DNA from: Ichthyocystis sparus
GTDB taxonomy: Bacteria > Pseudomonadota > Gammaproteobacteria > Burkholderiales > 2013Ark19i
NCBI RefSeq assembly: GCF_900078755.1
Contig: NZ_FKIH01000028.1
Length of the DNA stretch: 64,000 nt
Direction: 5' to 3' (one strand)
Within the stretch, counting starts at the first letter, position 1. Each line of letters opens with the position of its first letter. This document shows, one piece after another, positions 52,238 through 61,743 of this stretch. Under the pieces are notes generated by a model. It ran no database searches. It worked only from the letters and a program-made list of their open reading frames with translations, and had not been told where the DNA came from. The position numbers were made by a program, and so were the translations under genes.

Positions 52238-53101
52238 ATGGAGCCTGTTAGAGCTCCTTTTTTGGAGCGTTTGGAGTCCTACCAGTTGCGTGTTTCGTCG
52301 CTCTTGTGTGTTGGTATTGACCCTGATCCCCGTTATATGGGCCTCAGTGATTTTGATGGCTCTTCTCTGTTTTCCTTCTGTAAGGATTTGGTTATACAAA
52401 CCGCCCCTTTCGTGTGTGCTTTTAAGATTCAAGTTGCGCGCTTTGCTGCTTACGGTTTTGAAGATGAAGTGAGGCGGTTGGTGGATTTTATACATCTTCA
52501 TTATCCTGATATCATTGTAATTTTGGATGCAAAGCGTGGTGATGTGCCATTTACTTCGGAGTGCTATGCTAAAGAGTGTTTTGAGCGCTACTCTGCTGAT
52601 GCTGCGACTGTGAATCCATACTTAGGTGCGGATGCTGTACTTCCCTTTTCCTCTTATCAAGAAAGTGGTGATAGGGGAGTGTTTGTTCTATGTAAAACAT
52701 CAAATTTGGGTTCTTCTGATTTACAAGAGTGTACGCTTTACGATGGTTGCAATGTATATATGAGAGTTGCTGGCTTGGTATCTAAGTTTTGTTCAAAATA
52801 TAATAATTGTGGGTTGGTCGTAGGTGCAACATATCCTGATGCTATTTCTGAGATTCGCCTTAGTTATCCTCATTTGTGGTTTTTGGCTCCGGGCTGCGGT
52901 GTTCAAGGTGCGTCTTTAGAGAAGCTCATTGAAGCAACCGGGGGGAATAAAGTTTTAGTGGCGATTTCTCGTTCCATAAGCTATCCGTCTTATTTTTTTA
53001 AAGATATGAGTTTTTTTAAAGACTCAAAAGCAACACCTGCTAGTGTTGCTTTGTTTATGCGTGATCGAATTAATAAGTACAGGGCAGTCAATGTCTCCTA
53101 A
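52238..53101 (+). CDS. pyrF: Orotidine 5'-phosphate decarboxylase
   Basis: PyrF makes UMP from OMP. The 287-residue protein belongs to the longer group with LCVGIDPDP and the catalytic DAKRGDVPFT, VNPYLGADAVLPF, and LAPGCGVQGA near the C-terminus. Here it lies between rplI and dnaB, an unusual place; its 3' end overlaps the dnaB start by 11 bases, so translation of the two may be coupled. Confidence 0.95.
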   Translation: MEPVRAPFLERLESYQLRVSSLLCVGIDPDPRYMGLSDFDGSSLFSFCKDLVIQTAPFVCAFKIQVARFAAYGFEDEVRRLVDFIHLHYPDIIVILDAKRGDVPFTSECYAKECFERYSADAATVNPYLGADAVLPFSSYQESGDRGVFVLCKTSNLGSSDLQECTLYDGCNVYMRVAGLVSKFCSKYNNCGLVVGATYPDAISEIRLSYPHLWFLAPGCGVQGASLEKLIEATGGNKVLVAISRSISYPSYFFKDMSFFKDSKATPASVALFMRDRINKYRAVNVS

Positions 53102-54458
53102 TGAAACTAATTTACTAAGGGTTCCTCCACACTCAATAGATGCAGAGCAAGCGGTGTTGGGCGGGTTGATGCTAGACAGCTCTGTTTGGGATAAGGTAGT
53201 TGATGTTATTACGGATAATGATTTTTACAGAAATGATCATAGAATAATATTTTCTCATATCATGAAGATGGTAGATGTTTCTCTACCTATAGATGTAGTT
53301 ACATTGTCAGAGTCTCTAGAAAATAGTTCTCAATTGGATCTTGTCGGGGGAATGGCTTATTTAGCTGCAATTGTTAAGAATACTCCTTCTGCTGCGAATA
53401 TACGTCATTACTCAGAGATTGTTCGTGATCGAGCAATTTTGCGGAGGCTAATTACTTTATCTAATGAAATTGCTGAGTTGGCTTTTCATCCTAGTGGTCG
53501 CTCATCTAGTGATATTCTTGATGAGTCTGAGCGTAAGATTTTTGGCATCGCTGAGAGGGGTGGTAAGAGCATTACTGGTTTTTCTGACATTCAGGTTGTT
53601 CTTGATGATGTGATGGAGCGATTGCAGGAAATTCAGGAATCAGGTCCCTCCAATATAACGGGGGTTCCTTCGGGTTATGTAGACCTCGACGATATGACCT
53701 CCGGTTTTCAGCCTGGAGATTTGATTGTTATTGCTGGAAGGCCTTCCATGGGGAAGACGGCTTTTTCTTTGAATATTGCAGAATATATTGCTGTGCAGCA
53801 AATGTTACCTGTTGGTATATTTAGTATGGAAATGTCCAGTACACAGCTTGCTATGCGAATGATTTCTTCTATGAGTCGCTTAAATCAGCGCAAAGTGAGA
53901 AATGCCCAACTTAGTAATGATGAATGGGAACGTCTTATTACCTCTTTTGGACTTTTGAAGGAGGCTCCTATATATATAGATGAGTCGGCTTCTCTTAATT
54001 CTTATGAAGTTAGGGCTAGAGTTAGGCGCCTTCATCGACACTATGGGGGAAAGTTGGGACTTGTTATTATTGATTACTTGCAGCTGATGTCGTCTGTTGG
54101 TAATCACAGTGATACGCGTGCAAACGCGGTTTCGGAGATTTCTCGTTCTATTAAGTCTTTGGCTAAGGAAGTAAATTGTCCTGTAATAGCCTTATCGCAA
54201 TTGTCTCGTCGTGTGGAAGAACGTGGTGACAAGAGACCTCAAATGAATGACCTTAGAGAGTCTGGGGCAATAGAGCAAGATGCTGATCTTATTCTTATGT
54301 TATATCGTGATGAGTACTACAATCGAGATTCGCGTGAAAAGGGAGTATGTGAAGTTATCATAGGCAAACAACGTAATGGACCTGTTGGTACTGTTAGGCT
54401 CCATTTTTCTGGGGATATTACGCGATTTGAAAATCTTGCTCCTGTGCATGCGTATTAA
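53091..54458 (+). CDS. dnaB: Replicative DNA helicase DnaB
   Basis: DnaB is the hexameric fork helicase. The N-terminal domain starts PPHSIDAEQAVLGGLMLD; the RecA-like motor has Walker A AGRPSMGKTAF, LVIIDYLQLM (Walker B) and LSQLSRRVEERGDKRP. ATG 53091 has AGGG upstream and gives 455 residues, as usual. In relatives it often follows rplI directly; here pyrF lies between. Confidence 0.96.
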   Translation: MSPNETNLLRVPPHSIDAEQAVLGGLMLDSSVWDKVVDVITDNDFYRNDHRIIFSHIMKMVDVSLPIDVVTLSESLENSSQLDLVGGMAYLAAIVKNTPSAANIRHYSEIVRDRAILRRLITLSNEIAELAFHPSGRSSSDILDESERKIFGIAERGGKSITGFSDIQVVLDDVMERLQEIQESGPSNITGVPSGYVDLDDMTSGFQPGDLIVIAGRPSMGKTAFSLNIAEYIAVQQMLPVGIFSMEMSSTQLAMRMISSMSRLNQRKVRNAQLSNDEWERLITSFGLLKEAPIYIDESASLNSYEVRARVRRLHRHYGGKLGLVIIDYLQLMSSVGNHSDTRANAVSEISRSIKSLAKEVNCPVIALSQLSRRVEERGDKRPQMNDLRESGAIEQDADLILMLYRDEYYNRDSREKGVCEVIIGKQRNGPVGTVRLHFSGDITRFENLAPVHAY

Positions 54459-54506
54459 TTTATCCTCAGATGTTAGTACGTTGTTCCCTTAGATATTTTG
54501 CCATTT

Positions 54507-54515
54507 TGGTATACT
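54507..54515 (+). promoter_or_regulatory. Candidate extended -10 promoter of hflKC
   Basis: TGGTATACT, an extended -10 box (TGn plus TATACT) 36 bases before hflK in the gap after dnaB. No good -35 box at the proper distance. Confidence 0.4.
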
Positions 54516-54550
54516 TTTTGTGTTTTTCTAAAAACTAAGAGAAAGTTTCT

Positions 54551-55804
54551 ATGAAATTTGTGCAGGGTGTGCGCTTTTTGCTGAACATTATTTTTAATCA
54601 GCAAACTCCTCCTGACTTAGAGCAGGTTTGGCAGGATTTTCTTAATAAACTGAAGTCTTTATTTGGAGTAAAAACTCCCACCAAGAAGTACAATTTTAAC
54701 GATAATCGCCAACCCCCGTCTCCTTCTGAAGGTGGTTTTCCCTTTACCTTCGTTGTTGTTTTTGTATTAATTATTGTTATTTGGTTGTTGAGTGGTTTAT
54801 ACATTGTAGGCGCTAGTCAGCAGGCCGTAGAGTTGCGTTTTGGTAAGTATACTCAAACTCTTGGTCCTGGGTTACATTGGCATTGGCCGTTTCCCATCGA
54901 GAGTCGCGAGGTTTATGAAGTAACAAATGTTAGGACTGTTCAGCTTGGATATCATGACACGCCTGATAATTTAGACAAAGAAGAAGCTACAATGCTTACT
55001 GATGATGAGAACATTGTTAATATCCAATTTTCTGTTCAGTACAGCGTGCGTGATGTTAGAAAGTTTGCCTTTAACAACAGTTCCACTCCTGATGAATGGG
55101 TTAGGAAGGCCTCAGAGTCGGCAATGAGGGAAGTTGTTGGAAGGCACGTCATGGATTATGTCCTCTATGGAGGAAGAGCTGATATTTCTGATCTTTGTCA
55201 ATCTCTTATACAAAGTATTCTGGATAGATATGGGACAGGAATTCAGATTATAAAGGTTAATTTACAAAATGCTCAACCTCCAGAACAAGTCCAGGACGCT
55301 TTTAGCGATGCTGTGAAGGCAGTGCAGGATAAGGAAAGGCAAAAGAATGAAGGTCAAACCTATGCCAATTCTGTAATTCCCAGGGCCAAGGGCGATGCGT
55401 CTCGAATAATCCAAATGGCTGAAGGCTACAAGCAAAGGGTAGTAAGTATGGCAAAGGGAGATTCTAGCCGATTTAGCCAGATTCTAGAAGCATATAGGAG
55501 GAATCCCAAAATAACGGAGGATCGTATTTACTTGGATTCCATGGAAAAAATATTGAAAAATTCCTCTAAGTTGTACATAAGCTCTCATTCTAACCAGAAT
55601 GTGTTCTATTTGCCACTTGATAAGATTATGTCTCCTAAGGTTAATTCCTCTTTGCCAAGCGTAGATGAAACTACGCCCTCTACTCCCCCTAAGCCTGTTT
55701 CTTCTGCATCGCGTACAGATTCTTCTAAAGAAGACCTAACCTATCATAAACAAGGTGATCCCATGTCTTCTCTTTTGGGTACTCGCGAACGGGGAGGGCG
55801 TTAA
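54551..55804 (+). CDS. hflK: FtsH protease modulator HflK
   Basis: HflK forms with HflC a membrane SPFH/prohibitin complex around the FtsH protease. N-terminal cytoplasmic part PPDLEQVWQDFLNKLKSLFG, one membrane helix (about residues 58-80), then the SPFH domain starting GASQQAVELRFGKY. A Ser/Pro-rich tail ends the 417-residue protein. hflC follows directly at the stop. hflX, often upstream, is absent here. Confidence 0.94.
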   Translation: MKFVQGVRFLLNIIFNQQTPPDLEQVWQDFLNKLKSLFGVKTPTKKYNFNDNRQPPSPSEGGFPFTFVVVFVLIIVIWLLSGLYIVGASQQAVELRFGKYTQTLGPGLHWHWPFPIESREVYEVTNVRTVQLGYHDTPDNLDKEEATMLTDDENIVNIQFSVQYSVRDVRKFAFNNSSTPDEWVRKASESAMREVVGRHVMDYVLYGGRADISDLCQSLIQSILDRYGTGIQIIKVNLQNAQPPEQVQDAFSDAVKAVQDKERQKNEGQTYANSVIPRAKGDASRIIQMAEGYKQRVVSMAKGDSSRFSQILEAYRRNPKITEDRIYLDSMEKILKNSSKLYISSHSNQNVFYLPLDKIMSPKVNSSLPSVDETTPSTPPKPVSSASRTDSSKEDLTYHKQGDPMSSLLGTRERGGR

Positions 55805-56683
55805 ATGAATTCTCGTTTTGTGGGCATTTATGTGTTTTTAGTAATATTTATATCAAGCTTTGCTGTGTTTACACTTGATGAGAGGGAGATGGCGGTAGTT
55901 TTGCAATTTGGGAAGATAAAGAGAGTTGTTTTGGATCCTGGTTTGCATTTTAAAGTTCCCTTTGTTGAGAATGTTAGGTTTTTTGATAAGCGTATACAGG
56001 TTCTAGACTCCCAGAACTCGGAGCGCTTCATTACCTCAGAGAAGAAAAATATTAACATTGATTCGTTTTTGAGGTGGCGTATCGTTGATCCAAAATTGTT
56101 CCTTACAACCATGTCTGGTAATTTATCTTTTGCTGAACTTCGTTTAACCCAAACTACTAATTCTGCCTTACGTGAAGAGGTTGGTAAGTTTCCTGTACAT
56201 GACGTTATCTCTGGTCAGCGTGACGATATAATGCAGCGTGTTAACAAGAGTGCTGATGCTGATGCGCGTCAGTTTGGTGTTAAAATTGTTGATGTTAGGT
56301 TGCGTAGGGTCGATTTTCCTCCTGAAGTTAGCGATTCTGTTTTTCGTCGTATGAGAGCCGAACGTGAACGCGTTGCTGGTCAGTTAAGAGCTCAGGGTTT
56401 TGGTGAGGCTGAAAGTATACGTGCATCTGCTGATAAGGAGCGGCTTATTGTTTTGGCAGATGCCTACAGAAAAGCAGCAGAAATTCAAGGTAGTGGTGAT
56501 GCCATGGCTGCTGATATTTATGCTAAGTCCTTTAAGAGTGATCCTTCGTTTTTTCGATTCTATAAGAGCATGCTTATTTATCAAGACTCTTTTAATGATA
56601 AATCAGATGTTTTGGTGCTAGATCCTAGTATTGATTTGCTCAAGTATATTTCCTCTCAGCATTCTTTACGTACTGATAAGTAG
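55805..56683 (+). CDS. hflC: FtsH protease modulator HflC
   Basis: Partner of HflK, 292 residues, with an N-terminal membrane anchor and the SPFH domain: FTLDEREMAVVLQFGKI, PGLHFKVPFVENV, and AERERVAGQLRAQGFGEAE near the end. The ATG follows the hflK stop with no gap, which suggests coupled translation. Membership is firm. Confidence 0.95.
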   Translation: MNSRFVGIYVFLVIFISSFAVFTLDEREMAVVLQFGKIKRVVLDPGLHFKVPFVENVRFFDKRIQVLDSQNSERFITSEKKNINIDSFLRWRIVDPKLFLTTMSGNLSFAELRLTQTTNSALREEVGKFPVHDVISGQRDDIMQRVNKSADADARQFGVKIVDVRLRRVDFPPEVSDSVFRRMRAERERVAGQLRAQGFGEAESIRASADKERLIVLADAYRKAAEIQGSGDAMAADIYAKSFKSDPSFFRFYKSMLIYQDSFNDKSDVLVLDPSIDLLKYISSQHSLRTDK

Positions 56684-56694
56684 GTTTTTTTTAT

Positions 56695-56889
56695 ATGAAT
56701 TGGGATAATTTGATCCATGCTTTGGCACTTTTTTTTGTTCTTGAGGGAATTTTGCCATTTGCCTTTCCTAAGATGTGGATAGAAAATTTTTCTAGGCTTT
56801 TGTCTATGCCTGTACAAAAGATTAGAATTTTTGGCCTTTCTATGATGCTTGTGGGTGTGTTTTTTTCGCTAATAGCACACATTAAGTAA
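56695..56889 (+). CDS. DUF2065 family small membrane protein
   Basis: A 64-residue protein with two hydrophobic helices and LALFFVLEGILPFAFP, followed by RIFGLSMMLVGVFF, which match DUF2065 (YjeT). The order hflC-DUF2065-purA is conserved in beta- and gammaproteobacteria. Function unknown. In many betaproteobacteria hisZ lies between this gene and purA; it is absent here. Confidence 0.88.
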   Translation: MNWDNLIHALALFFVLEGILPFAFPKMWIENFSRLLSMPVQKIRIFGLSMMLVGVFFSLIAHIK

Positions 56890-56919
56890 AATATACTCGG
56901 AGTTATACTGGAGGTAGCT

Positions 56920-58215
56920 TTGCGTTCGTCGTCTTGTCAGAAACGTCATGTTGTAGTTGTTGGGGCGCAGTGGGGCGATGAGGGTAAGGGGAAGGTAGTA
57001 GATTACCTTGCTGCATCTTTAGTCTCTAGCGTAATACGTTTCCATGGCGGGCATAATGCTGGCCATACGCTATTTGTTGACGGTAAAAAGTTGATTTTGC
57101 ATCTTATCCCGTCCGGAATTTTAAATCCAGAAGTGAATTGCTATATAGGAAATGGTGTTGTTGTCTCTCCTGTTGCTCTTTTAGAAGAAATAGCTTCTTT
57201 AGAGAGTTTAGGTATTAATGTTCGTTCTAGGTTAAGGATATCTCTTAATTGTTCTTTAATTTTGCCTTTTCATGCTCGTCTTGATGTTGCTCGTGATAGT
57301 GCACGTGGACATAGTCGTATTGGAACTACTGGGCGTGGTATTGGTCCAGCGTACGAAGACAAAGTTGCAAGGCGTAGTGTGCGTATGCAGGATCTTCTTT
57401 CCTTAGACCGTCTAAGTAGAGTTTTGAAGGATCTGGTAGACTTCTATAATCAATCTTTTTCGTTTTTAAATTCCTCTCCTATAGATTATAAGCAAAATTT
57501 GGATGCCTTGTGGTCTGCGTCTCAGCAGTTAATGCCTATGGCATGTGATGTTTCTAGTGTTTTGCATAGTGAAGACAAAGATGGCAAAGTTTTTTTGTTC
57601 GAGGGGGCACAGGGAGTGTTTCTTGATCTTGACCATGGGACATATCCATTTGTTACTTCTTCTAATTGTGTTTCTGCTCAGGCTGCTATTGGTTCTGGGG
57701 TTAGTCATTTTTTATTGCATAACGTTATTGGAGTTACAAAGGCTTATTGTACACGCGTAGGTTCTGGGCCATTTCCAACAGAAATTACTGATAGCTTTTC
57801 AGATTATTTTTTAAACAAGGGCTGTGAATTTGGCTCCACTACTGGTCGTGCAAGGCGATGTGGATGGCTAGATATTCCTATGTTACGTCGTGCCCATCAG
57901 TTAAACGGATTTTCCTCATTATGTTTGACAAAACTTGATGTTTTGGATGAAGTAGAAGAGATACCAGTGTGTATTGGGTATTCATATGAAGGGGTTGCAC
58001 ATGATATTGCATCCACAGATTGTGTTTATTTGGATAAGTGTGAACCGATCTATGAAATTTTGCCAGGATGGAAACAGTCAACTCTTGGAATCTCTTCATT
58101 TGATGATTTGCCTGAAAATGCGCAGCTCTATGTTCAGTATCTGGAAGATCTCGTTGGTGTTTCTGTATCCATGGTAGGTACTGGTCCAAAACGAGATGAT
58201 CTCATATTGAGGTAG
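56920..58215 (+). CDS. purA: Adenylosuccinate synthetase
   Basis: PurA makes adenylosuccinate from IMP, Asp and GTP, the first step to AMP. It has VVVGAQWGDEGKGKVVD, FHGGHNAGHTL, TTGRGIGPAYEDKVARR and EGAQGVFLDLDHGTYPFVTS. Length 431 is normal. The start is TTG 56920 with GGAGG five bases upstream. No ATG is available at the right place. Confidence 0.96.
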   Translation: MRSSSCQKRHVVVVGAQWGDEGKGKVVDYLAASLVSSVIRFHGGHNAGHTLFVDGKKLILHLIPSGILNPEVNCYIGNGVVVSPVALLEEIASLESLGINVRSRLRISLNCSLILPFHARLDVARDSARGHSRIGTTGRGIGPAYEDKVARRSVRMQDLLSLDRLSRVLKDLVDFYNQSFSFLNSSPIDYKQNLDALWSASQQLMPMACDVSSVLHSEDKDGKVFLFEGAQGVFLDLDHGTYPFVTSSNCVSAQAAIGSGVSHFLLHNVIGVTKAYCTRVGSGPFPTEITDSFSDYFLNKGCEFGSTTGRARRCGWLDIPMLRRAHQLNGFSSLCLTKLDVLDEVEEIPVCIGYSYEGVAHDIASTDCVYLDKCEPIYEILPGWKQSTLGISSFDDLPENAQLYVQYLEDLVGVSVSMVGTGPKRDDLILR

Positions 58216-58245
58216 GGGTTAGTAATTTTTAAAACAAAGGTGCTT

Positions 58246-58806
58246 ATGAGATTACTGTTAAATATCATTCCTCTTTTAGCTTTTATCGTTGTTTATTTCC
58301 TGAAGGGAATATATTGGGCTACTGCATCCTTAATTGTTGCGCAATTTGTACAGATTGTTATTTTTAAGTTACTTTCATACAACATTGATGTATCAACTAA
58401 ATTGATGTTTTTTCTTGCCTTAGTTTTAGGCGGGATGACCATAATATTCCATAATGCACGCTTTATACAGATAAAACCTACAGTTGTTTATTGGATAAGT
58501 TCTTTAGTTTTTTTGGTTGCGCATATTAGGGGTAAGAATATACCTGAGGTTCTTTTCAAGAACCATCTAGATTTCAAAGTTTTACCTTTTGTTTGGAAAA
58601 ATATTAGTCTGGCCTGGATATTCTCTTTTCTCTTGTTAGGCATACTCAACATTTATGTTGCTCTTTATTTTAATGTAGATACATGGTTTTACTTTAAACT
58701 TTATTTCGTTTCAGCATTTTTAATTATATTATCCATTGTTCAGATTGCTTATCTCTTTCGTAACCGTTTATCTGTTGCCGAGGAGACTGATGATCGACGA
58801 TCATAA
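58246..58806 (+). CDS. yciB: Septation protein A / YciB family
   Basis: An inner-membrane protein with five or six helices, 186 residues, linked to cell division and envelope synthesis in several bacteria. PLLAFIVVYFLKGIYWATA and VVYWISSLVFL fit the YciB/IspZ family. ATG 58246 follows AAAGG by five bases. It overlaps bolA by 17 bases. The order yciB-bolA-parvulin is typical of Burkholderiales. Confidence 0.9.
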   Translation: MRLLLNIIPLLAFIVVYFLKGIYWATASLIVAQFVQIVIFKLLSYNIDVSTKLMFFLALVLGGMTIIFHNARFIQIKPTVVYWISSLVFLVAHIRGKNIPEVLFKNHLDFKVLPFVWKNISLAWIFSFLLLGILNIYVALYFNVDTWFYFKLYFVSAFLIILSIVQIAYLFRNRLSVAEETDDRRS

Positions 58807-59083
58807 TGGTGATAGAGATTTTAGCGACATTTTGCATGAAATTAGGGAGAGGCTGAGGAATGCGTTTTCTCCTCTGTCACTGCTGGTAGAGCGTAGGCCT
58901 CATCCACAACACAATGATGGTCGTGACCAATCTGGGATACATGTGTATGTCTACATAGAGTCTTCTGTGTTCAATGGTAAAACTAAGCTACAGTCACATC
59001 GCTTGGTATACAGTACACTTGATGATATGATCCAGAGTAAGATACACTCTATAAGTATCAAGGTAGTCCCTGTTTCTGTTTGA
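58790..59083 (+). CDS. bolA: BolA family protein
   Basis: BolA proteins bind monothiol glutaredoxins and take part in iron-sulfur handling and stress response. The 97-residue protein has IRERLRNAFSPLSL and the conserved SHRLVYSTLDDM, where the His may ligate the cluster. ATG 58790 follows AGGAG five bases upstream and lies within the end of yciB. Identification is by motif and position. Confidence 0.85.
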   Translation: MIDDHNGDRDFSDILHEIRERLRNAFSPLSLLVERRPHPQHNDGRDQSGIHVYVYIESSVFNGKTKLQSHRLVYSTLDDMIQSKIHSISIKVVPVSV

Positions 59084-59103
59084 ATCAAAAGAAGGGTTTT
59101 CGG

Positions 59104-59898
59104 ATGAAAAACAAGTTTTTAGTTGCTGCTATCTTGGGCGGAATGGTGTTTGGTGCTGTTGCTGCTATCCCTCAGGACTCTATTGCTGTTGTTAATGGTG
59201 AAAAAGTTTCTAAGTCTGTTGTTGACTTTTTGATGTCTCAGGCACCAGCGGGCTACCTGAAGGATGATAAACGTGCTGGAGAGGTGCGCGAGCATATTAA
59301 AGATCAGCTTGTTCGTGCTTTAGTTATTTATCAGGAGGCAAAGAAGCGTGGGTTTGAGGAACATCCTGATGTTAAAATTGCTCAAAATTTGGCTGCGCAG
59401 GATGTTGTTGTTCGTGCGTTTATAAAGGACTACATGGACACTCATAAGCCGACTGATCGCCAATTGAAAGAAGCCTACGAAAAAATGAAGCAAAACATGA
59501 ATGGACAGGAGCTTCATTTGCATCACATTTTGGTGTCGTCTGATAAGGATGCTAAGATGATCAGGTCAAAACTGTTAAGAGGAGCTAAATTCGAAGATTT
59601 AGCTAAGAGATATAGTAAGGATACTGTTTCTAAGTCTAATGGTGGTGATTTGGGTTGGGCTTCACCGAGCGTATATGTAAAATCTTTTGCTGATGTTGCA
59701 GAGTCCCTTAAGGAGGGTGCTATTTCTGATCCCGTTAAGACCCAATTTGGCTGGCACATAATTCGTCGTGATGCTGCACGTCCCACTAAGGTTCCTGATT
59801 TTGATGCCATTAAGCCTCAATTAGAACAGATGGTAGTACAAGAGGATTTGCAAAAATACGTCGACTCCCTGCTTAAAATGGCCAAGGTAGAGCGGTAA
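59104..59898 (+). CDS. Periplasmic parvulin-type peptidyl-prolyl isomerase
   Basis: A 264-residue SurA/PrsA-like foldase. Signal peptide (residues 1-21, KNKFLVAAILGGMVFGAVAA-type), an N-terminal helical chaperone part, then the PpiC domain with HHILVSSDKDA, FEDLAKRYSKD, GGDLGWASP and TQFGWHIIRRD. ATG 59104 has GAAGGG about eight bases upstream. A strong terminator follows. A role in outer membrane protein folding is inferred. Confidence 0.9.
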   Translation: MKNKFLVAAILGGMVFGAVAAIPQDSIAVVNGEKVSKSVVDFLMSQAPAGYLKDDKRAGEVREHIKDQLVRALVIYQEAKKRGFEEHPDVKIAQNLAAQDVVVRAFIKDYMDTHKPTDRQLKEAYEKMKQNMNGQELHLHHILVSSDKDAKMIRSKLLRGAKFEDLAKRYSKDTVSKSNGGDLGWASPSVYVKSFADVAESLKEGAISDPVKTQFGWHIIRRDAARPTKVPDFDAIKPQLEQMVVQEDLQKYVDSLLKMAKVER

Positions 59899-59931
59899 TT
59901 ATTGCATAATTTTCTTCTTATTTTTTATGAT

Positions 59932-59960
59932 ATGGGTCCCAAAAAGGACCCATTTTTTTC
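59932..59960 (+). terminator. Rho-independent terminator after the parvulin gene
   Basis: Stem ATGGGTCC (59932-59939) and GGACCCAT (59946-59953) with a short C/A loop, followed by a run of seven T's. A textbook intrinsic terminator that ends the yciB-bolA-parvulin unit. Confidence 0.92.
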
Positions 59961-60170
59961 CTACTTTTTTGTTTATTGCTGTGTTTTTATGCAGAGTAAT
60001 TTTATGTAATTGTGATTACAATATATTCTGGTGTTTGTTTACTCTAAGATTTGGTCTATTTCATTGCTTACCCCTACGGGTCTGATCCTATCTTATTGGC
60101 TATCGGAGTTCTATGTTTCTAGAAGAGCATTGTGCTAAATTTGCCGTTATTATCATAGAGAGGGGTTAGC

Positions 60171-60935
60171 GTGGTAGATTGCTGCGATATTTTTTCATCG
60201 ATTGATCCAGATCTTCATCCTGCTGCTTTGCATAGAATTTGGTGTACGTTATCTGGTACTAGCCCTAATCCGGATGGCAGTGATTCCGCCGCCGTTCCTT
60301 TTGTCACGATTTCTCATCCTGAGGGTCATTCAGTCTCTGTTAGTCTCGGCAGTTTCGAAGATATGGTGCAACTTGTAGGTTCTGTTTATGGTTCTTCTAG
60401 CGGATGGAATGTATTGGGTGATCCATCAGTTACTCTTAAATCAGTTTCACATTCAAGTACTAGGGGTTGGTGCTGGAAGCGTAGTGTCACTATATGTGGT
60501 TCTTGCTTAAGTGTGCTTTCTTCGCTACCACCTTCCGGTGCTGGTGCTGCTAATGATGAATCTACAGATGTTGAGTCCTGTGCTAGTAGTGAATCTGGTG
60601 ATGCTGAACCTTTTTCATTGCCCGATTGCTATTTTTGTGAGGGTAGTGGAAGTAGTTCTAATTTATCTCTAATATCTTCTTTTGGATCTGGATATGAAGA
60701 GGACATTCTGGGTTCATCTGATCCTGATACCTTGTCCTTGTCGGTAGGGGAAGATGTTTGCGATGAATTCACTCCACTTATTCCTCCTCATAGGAGTAGT
60801 AGACTGGGGGTTGATGAGGATAGAGGGTGGTTGCTTGTTATTGTGCTCATCTTGGCAGCAATGATAACCATTGCTGTGCTAGTAGCCATGCTGTGGTCCG
60901 TCGTACACTACCTCATGATTCATGTTTCTAAGTAG
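60171..60935 (+). CDS. Tail-anchored-like membrane protein with acidic dileucine signal
   Basis: A 254-residue unknown protein. Residues 1-195 are Ser/Asp-rich with several Cys. A single hydrophobic helix lies at 220-247, near the C-terminus, with no signal peptide. Before it is CDEFTPLIPP (D198-I204), an acidic dileucine-type motif of the same form as in the other two membrane proteins described here. GTG 60171 is preceded by GAGAGGGG. The end overlaps the convergent bdhA by eight bases. A C-tail-anchored protein displayed towards the host cytosol is one possible reading. Confidence 0.7.
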   Translation: MVDCCDIFSSIDPDLHPAALHRIWCTLSGTSPNPDGSDSAAVPFVTISHPEGHSVSVSLGSFEDMVQLVGSVYGSSSGWNVLGDPSVTLKSVSHSSTRGWCWKRSVTICGSCLSVLSSLPPSGAGAANDESTDVESCASSESGDAEPFSLPDCYFCEGSGSSSNLSLISSFGSGYEEDILGSSDPDTLSLSVGEDVCDEFTPLIPPHRSSRLGVDEDRGWLLVIVLILAAMITIAVLVAMLWSVVHYLMIHVSK

Positions 60936-61716
60936 CTGTCCATCCTCCGTCTATGCTAAAAGAGGAACCTCGTATTTCCTGTGCTTCCTCGCCTGATAAA
61001 AACAGGCACAGTGAACTTACTTGCTCTATAGTTACAAATTTTCCTGACGGTTGCTTCTCTAAGAGTAGTTTCTTTTTTGCTGATTCAAAATCTAATTTTT
61101 CCGTCTTTGCTAATTCTTCTACTTGCTTTTTTACTAGCTCGGTCAAAACCCACCCAGGGGAAATTGCATTACATGTTACTCCAGTCTGTGCATTTTCTAG
61201 GGCAACTACTTTTGTTAAGCCTAACAGTCCATGCTTGGCAGCAACATAAGCACTTTTGTTTGCCGATCCTACTAAAGCATGAGCAGAGCATATGTTTATA
61301 ATTCTACCGTAATTTTTTTCCTTCATCCCAGGAAGTGCTAACCTAGTAGTATGAAAAGATGCACTCAAATTTACAGCTATGATATTGTCCCATTTCTCAA
61401 CAGAAAAATGTTCAATAGGTGATAGATGCTGGATACCTGCATTATTGATAAGGATATCTACTGTTCCTAGGGAGGATTTTATTTTTTCGAACAGTGATTC
61501 TATCTCCTTGGGTACAGACATATCTGCAGGAAAGTAAGTCATGTTGTTTCTTAAAGAGGGATCAATTAATTCCTGCAATTCTTTCTTCGAAGAATTTGCA
61601 CTATTAAATACGACTTTTGCTCCTTTTGTGAGGAATTTTTCTGCTATACCAAATCCTAACCCTGAGCTCGATCCAGTTACTAGCACCACTTTGTCCTTGT
61701 AATAGGTATCTCTCAT
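60928..61716 (-). CDS. bdhA: D-3-hydroxybutyrate dehydrogenase
   Basis: This NAD-dependent short-chain dehydrogenase turns (R)-3-hydroxybutyrate, released from PHB, to acetoacetate. It has TGSSSGLGFGIAE, NNAGIQHLSPIE, NICSAHALVGSANKSAY (Ser and Tyr), the catalytic VAAKHG, and GVTCNAISPGWVLTELV, all typical of BdhA. Length 262 is normal. It complements phaC/phaB/phaR on the other side of the window. Confidence 0.93.
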   Translation of the reverse strand: MRDTYYKDKVVLVTGSSSGLGFGIAEKFLTKGAKVVFNSANSSKKELQELIDPSLRNNMTYFPADMSVPKEIESLFEKIKSSLGTVDILINNAGIQHLSPIEHFSVEKWDNIIAVNLSASFHTTRLALPGMKEKNYGRIINICSAHALVGSANKSAYVAAKHGLLGLTKVVALENAQTGVTCNAISPGWVLTELVKKQVEELAKTEKLDFESAKKKLLLEKQPSGKFVTIEQVSSLCLFLSGEEAQEIRGSSFSIDGGWTAT

Positions 61717-61743
61717 TAAAAATGTCCTATAATTATTGAAGTT

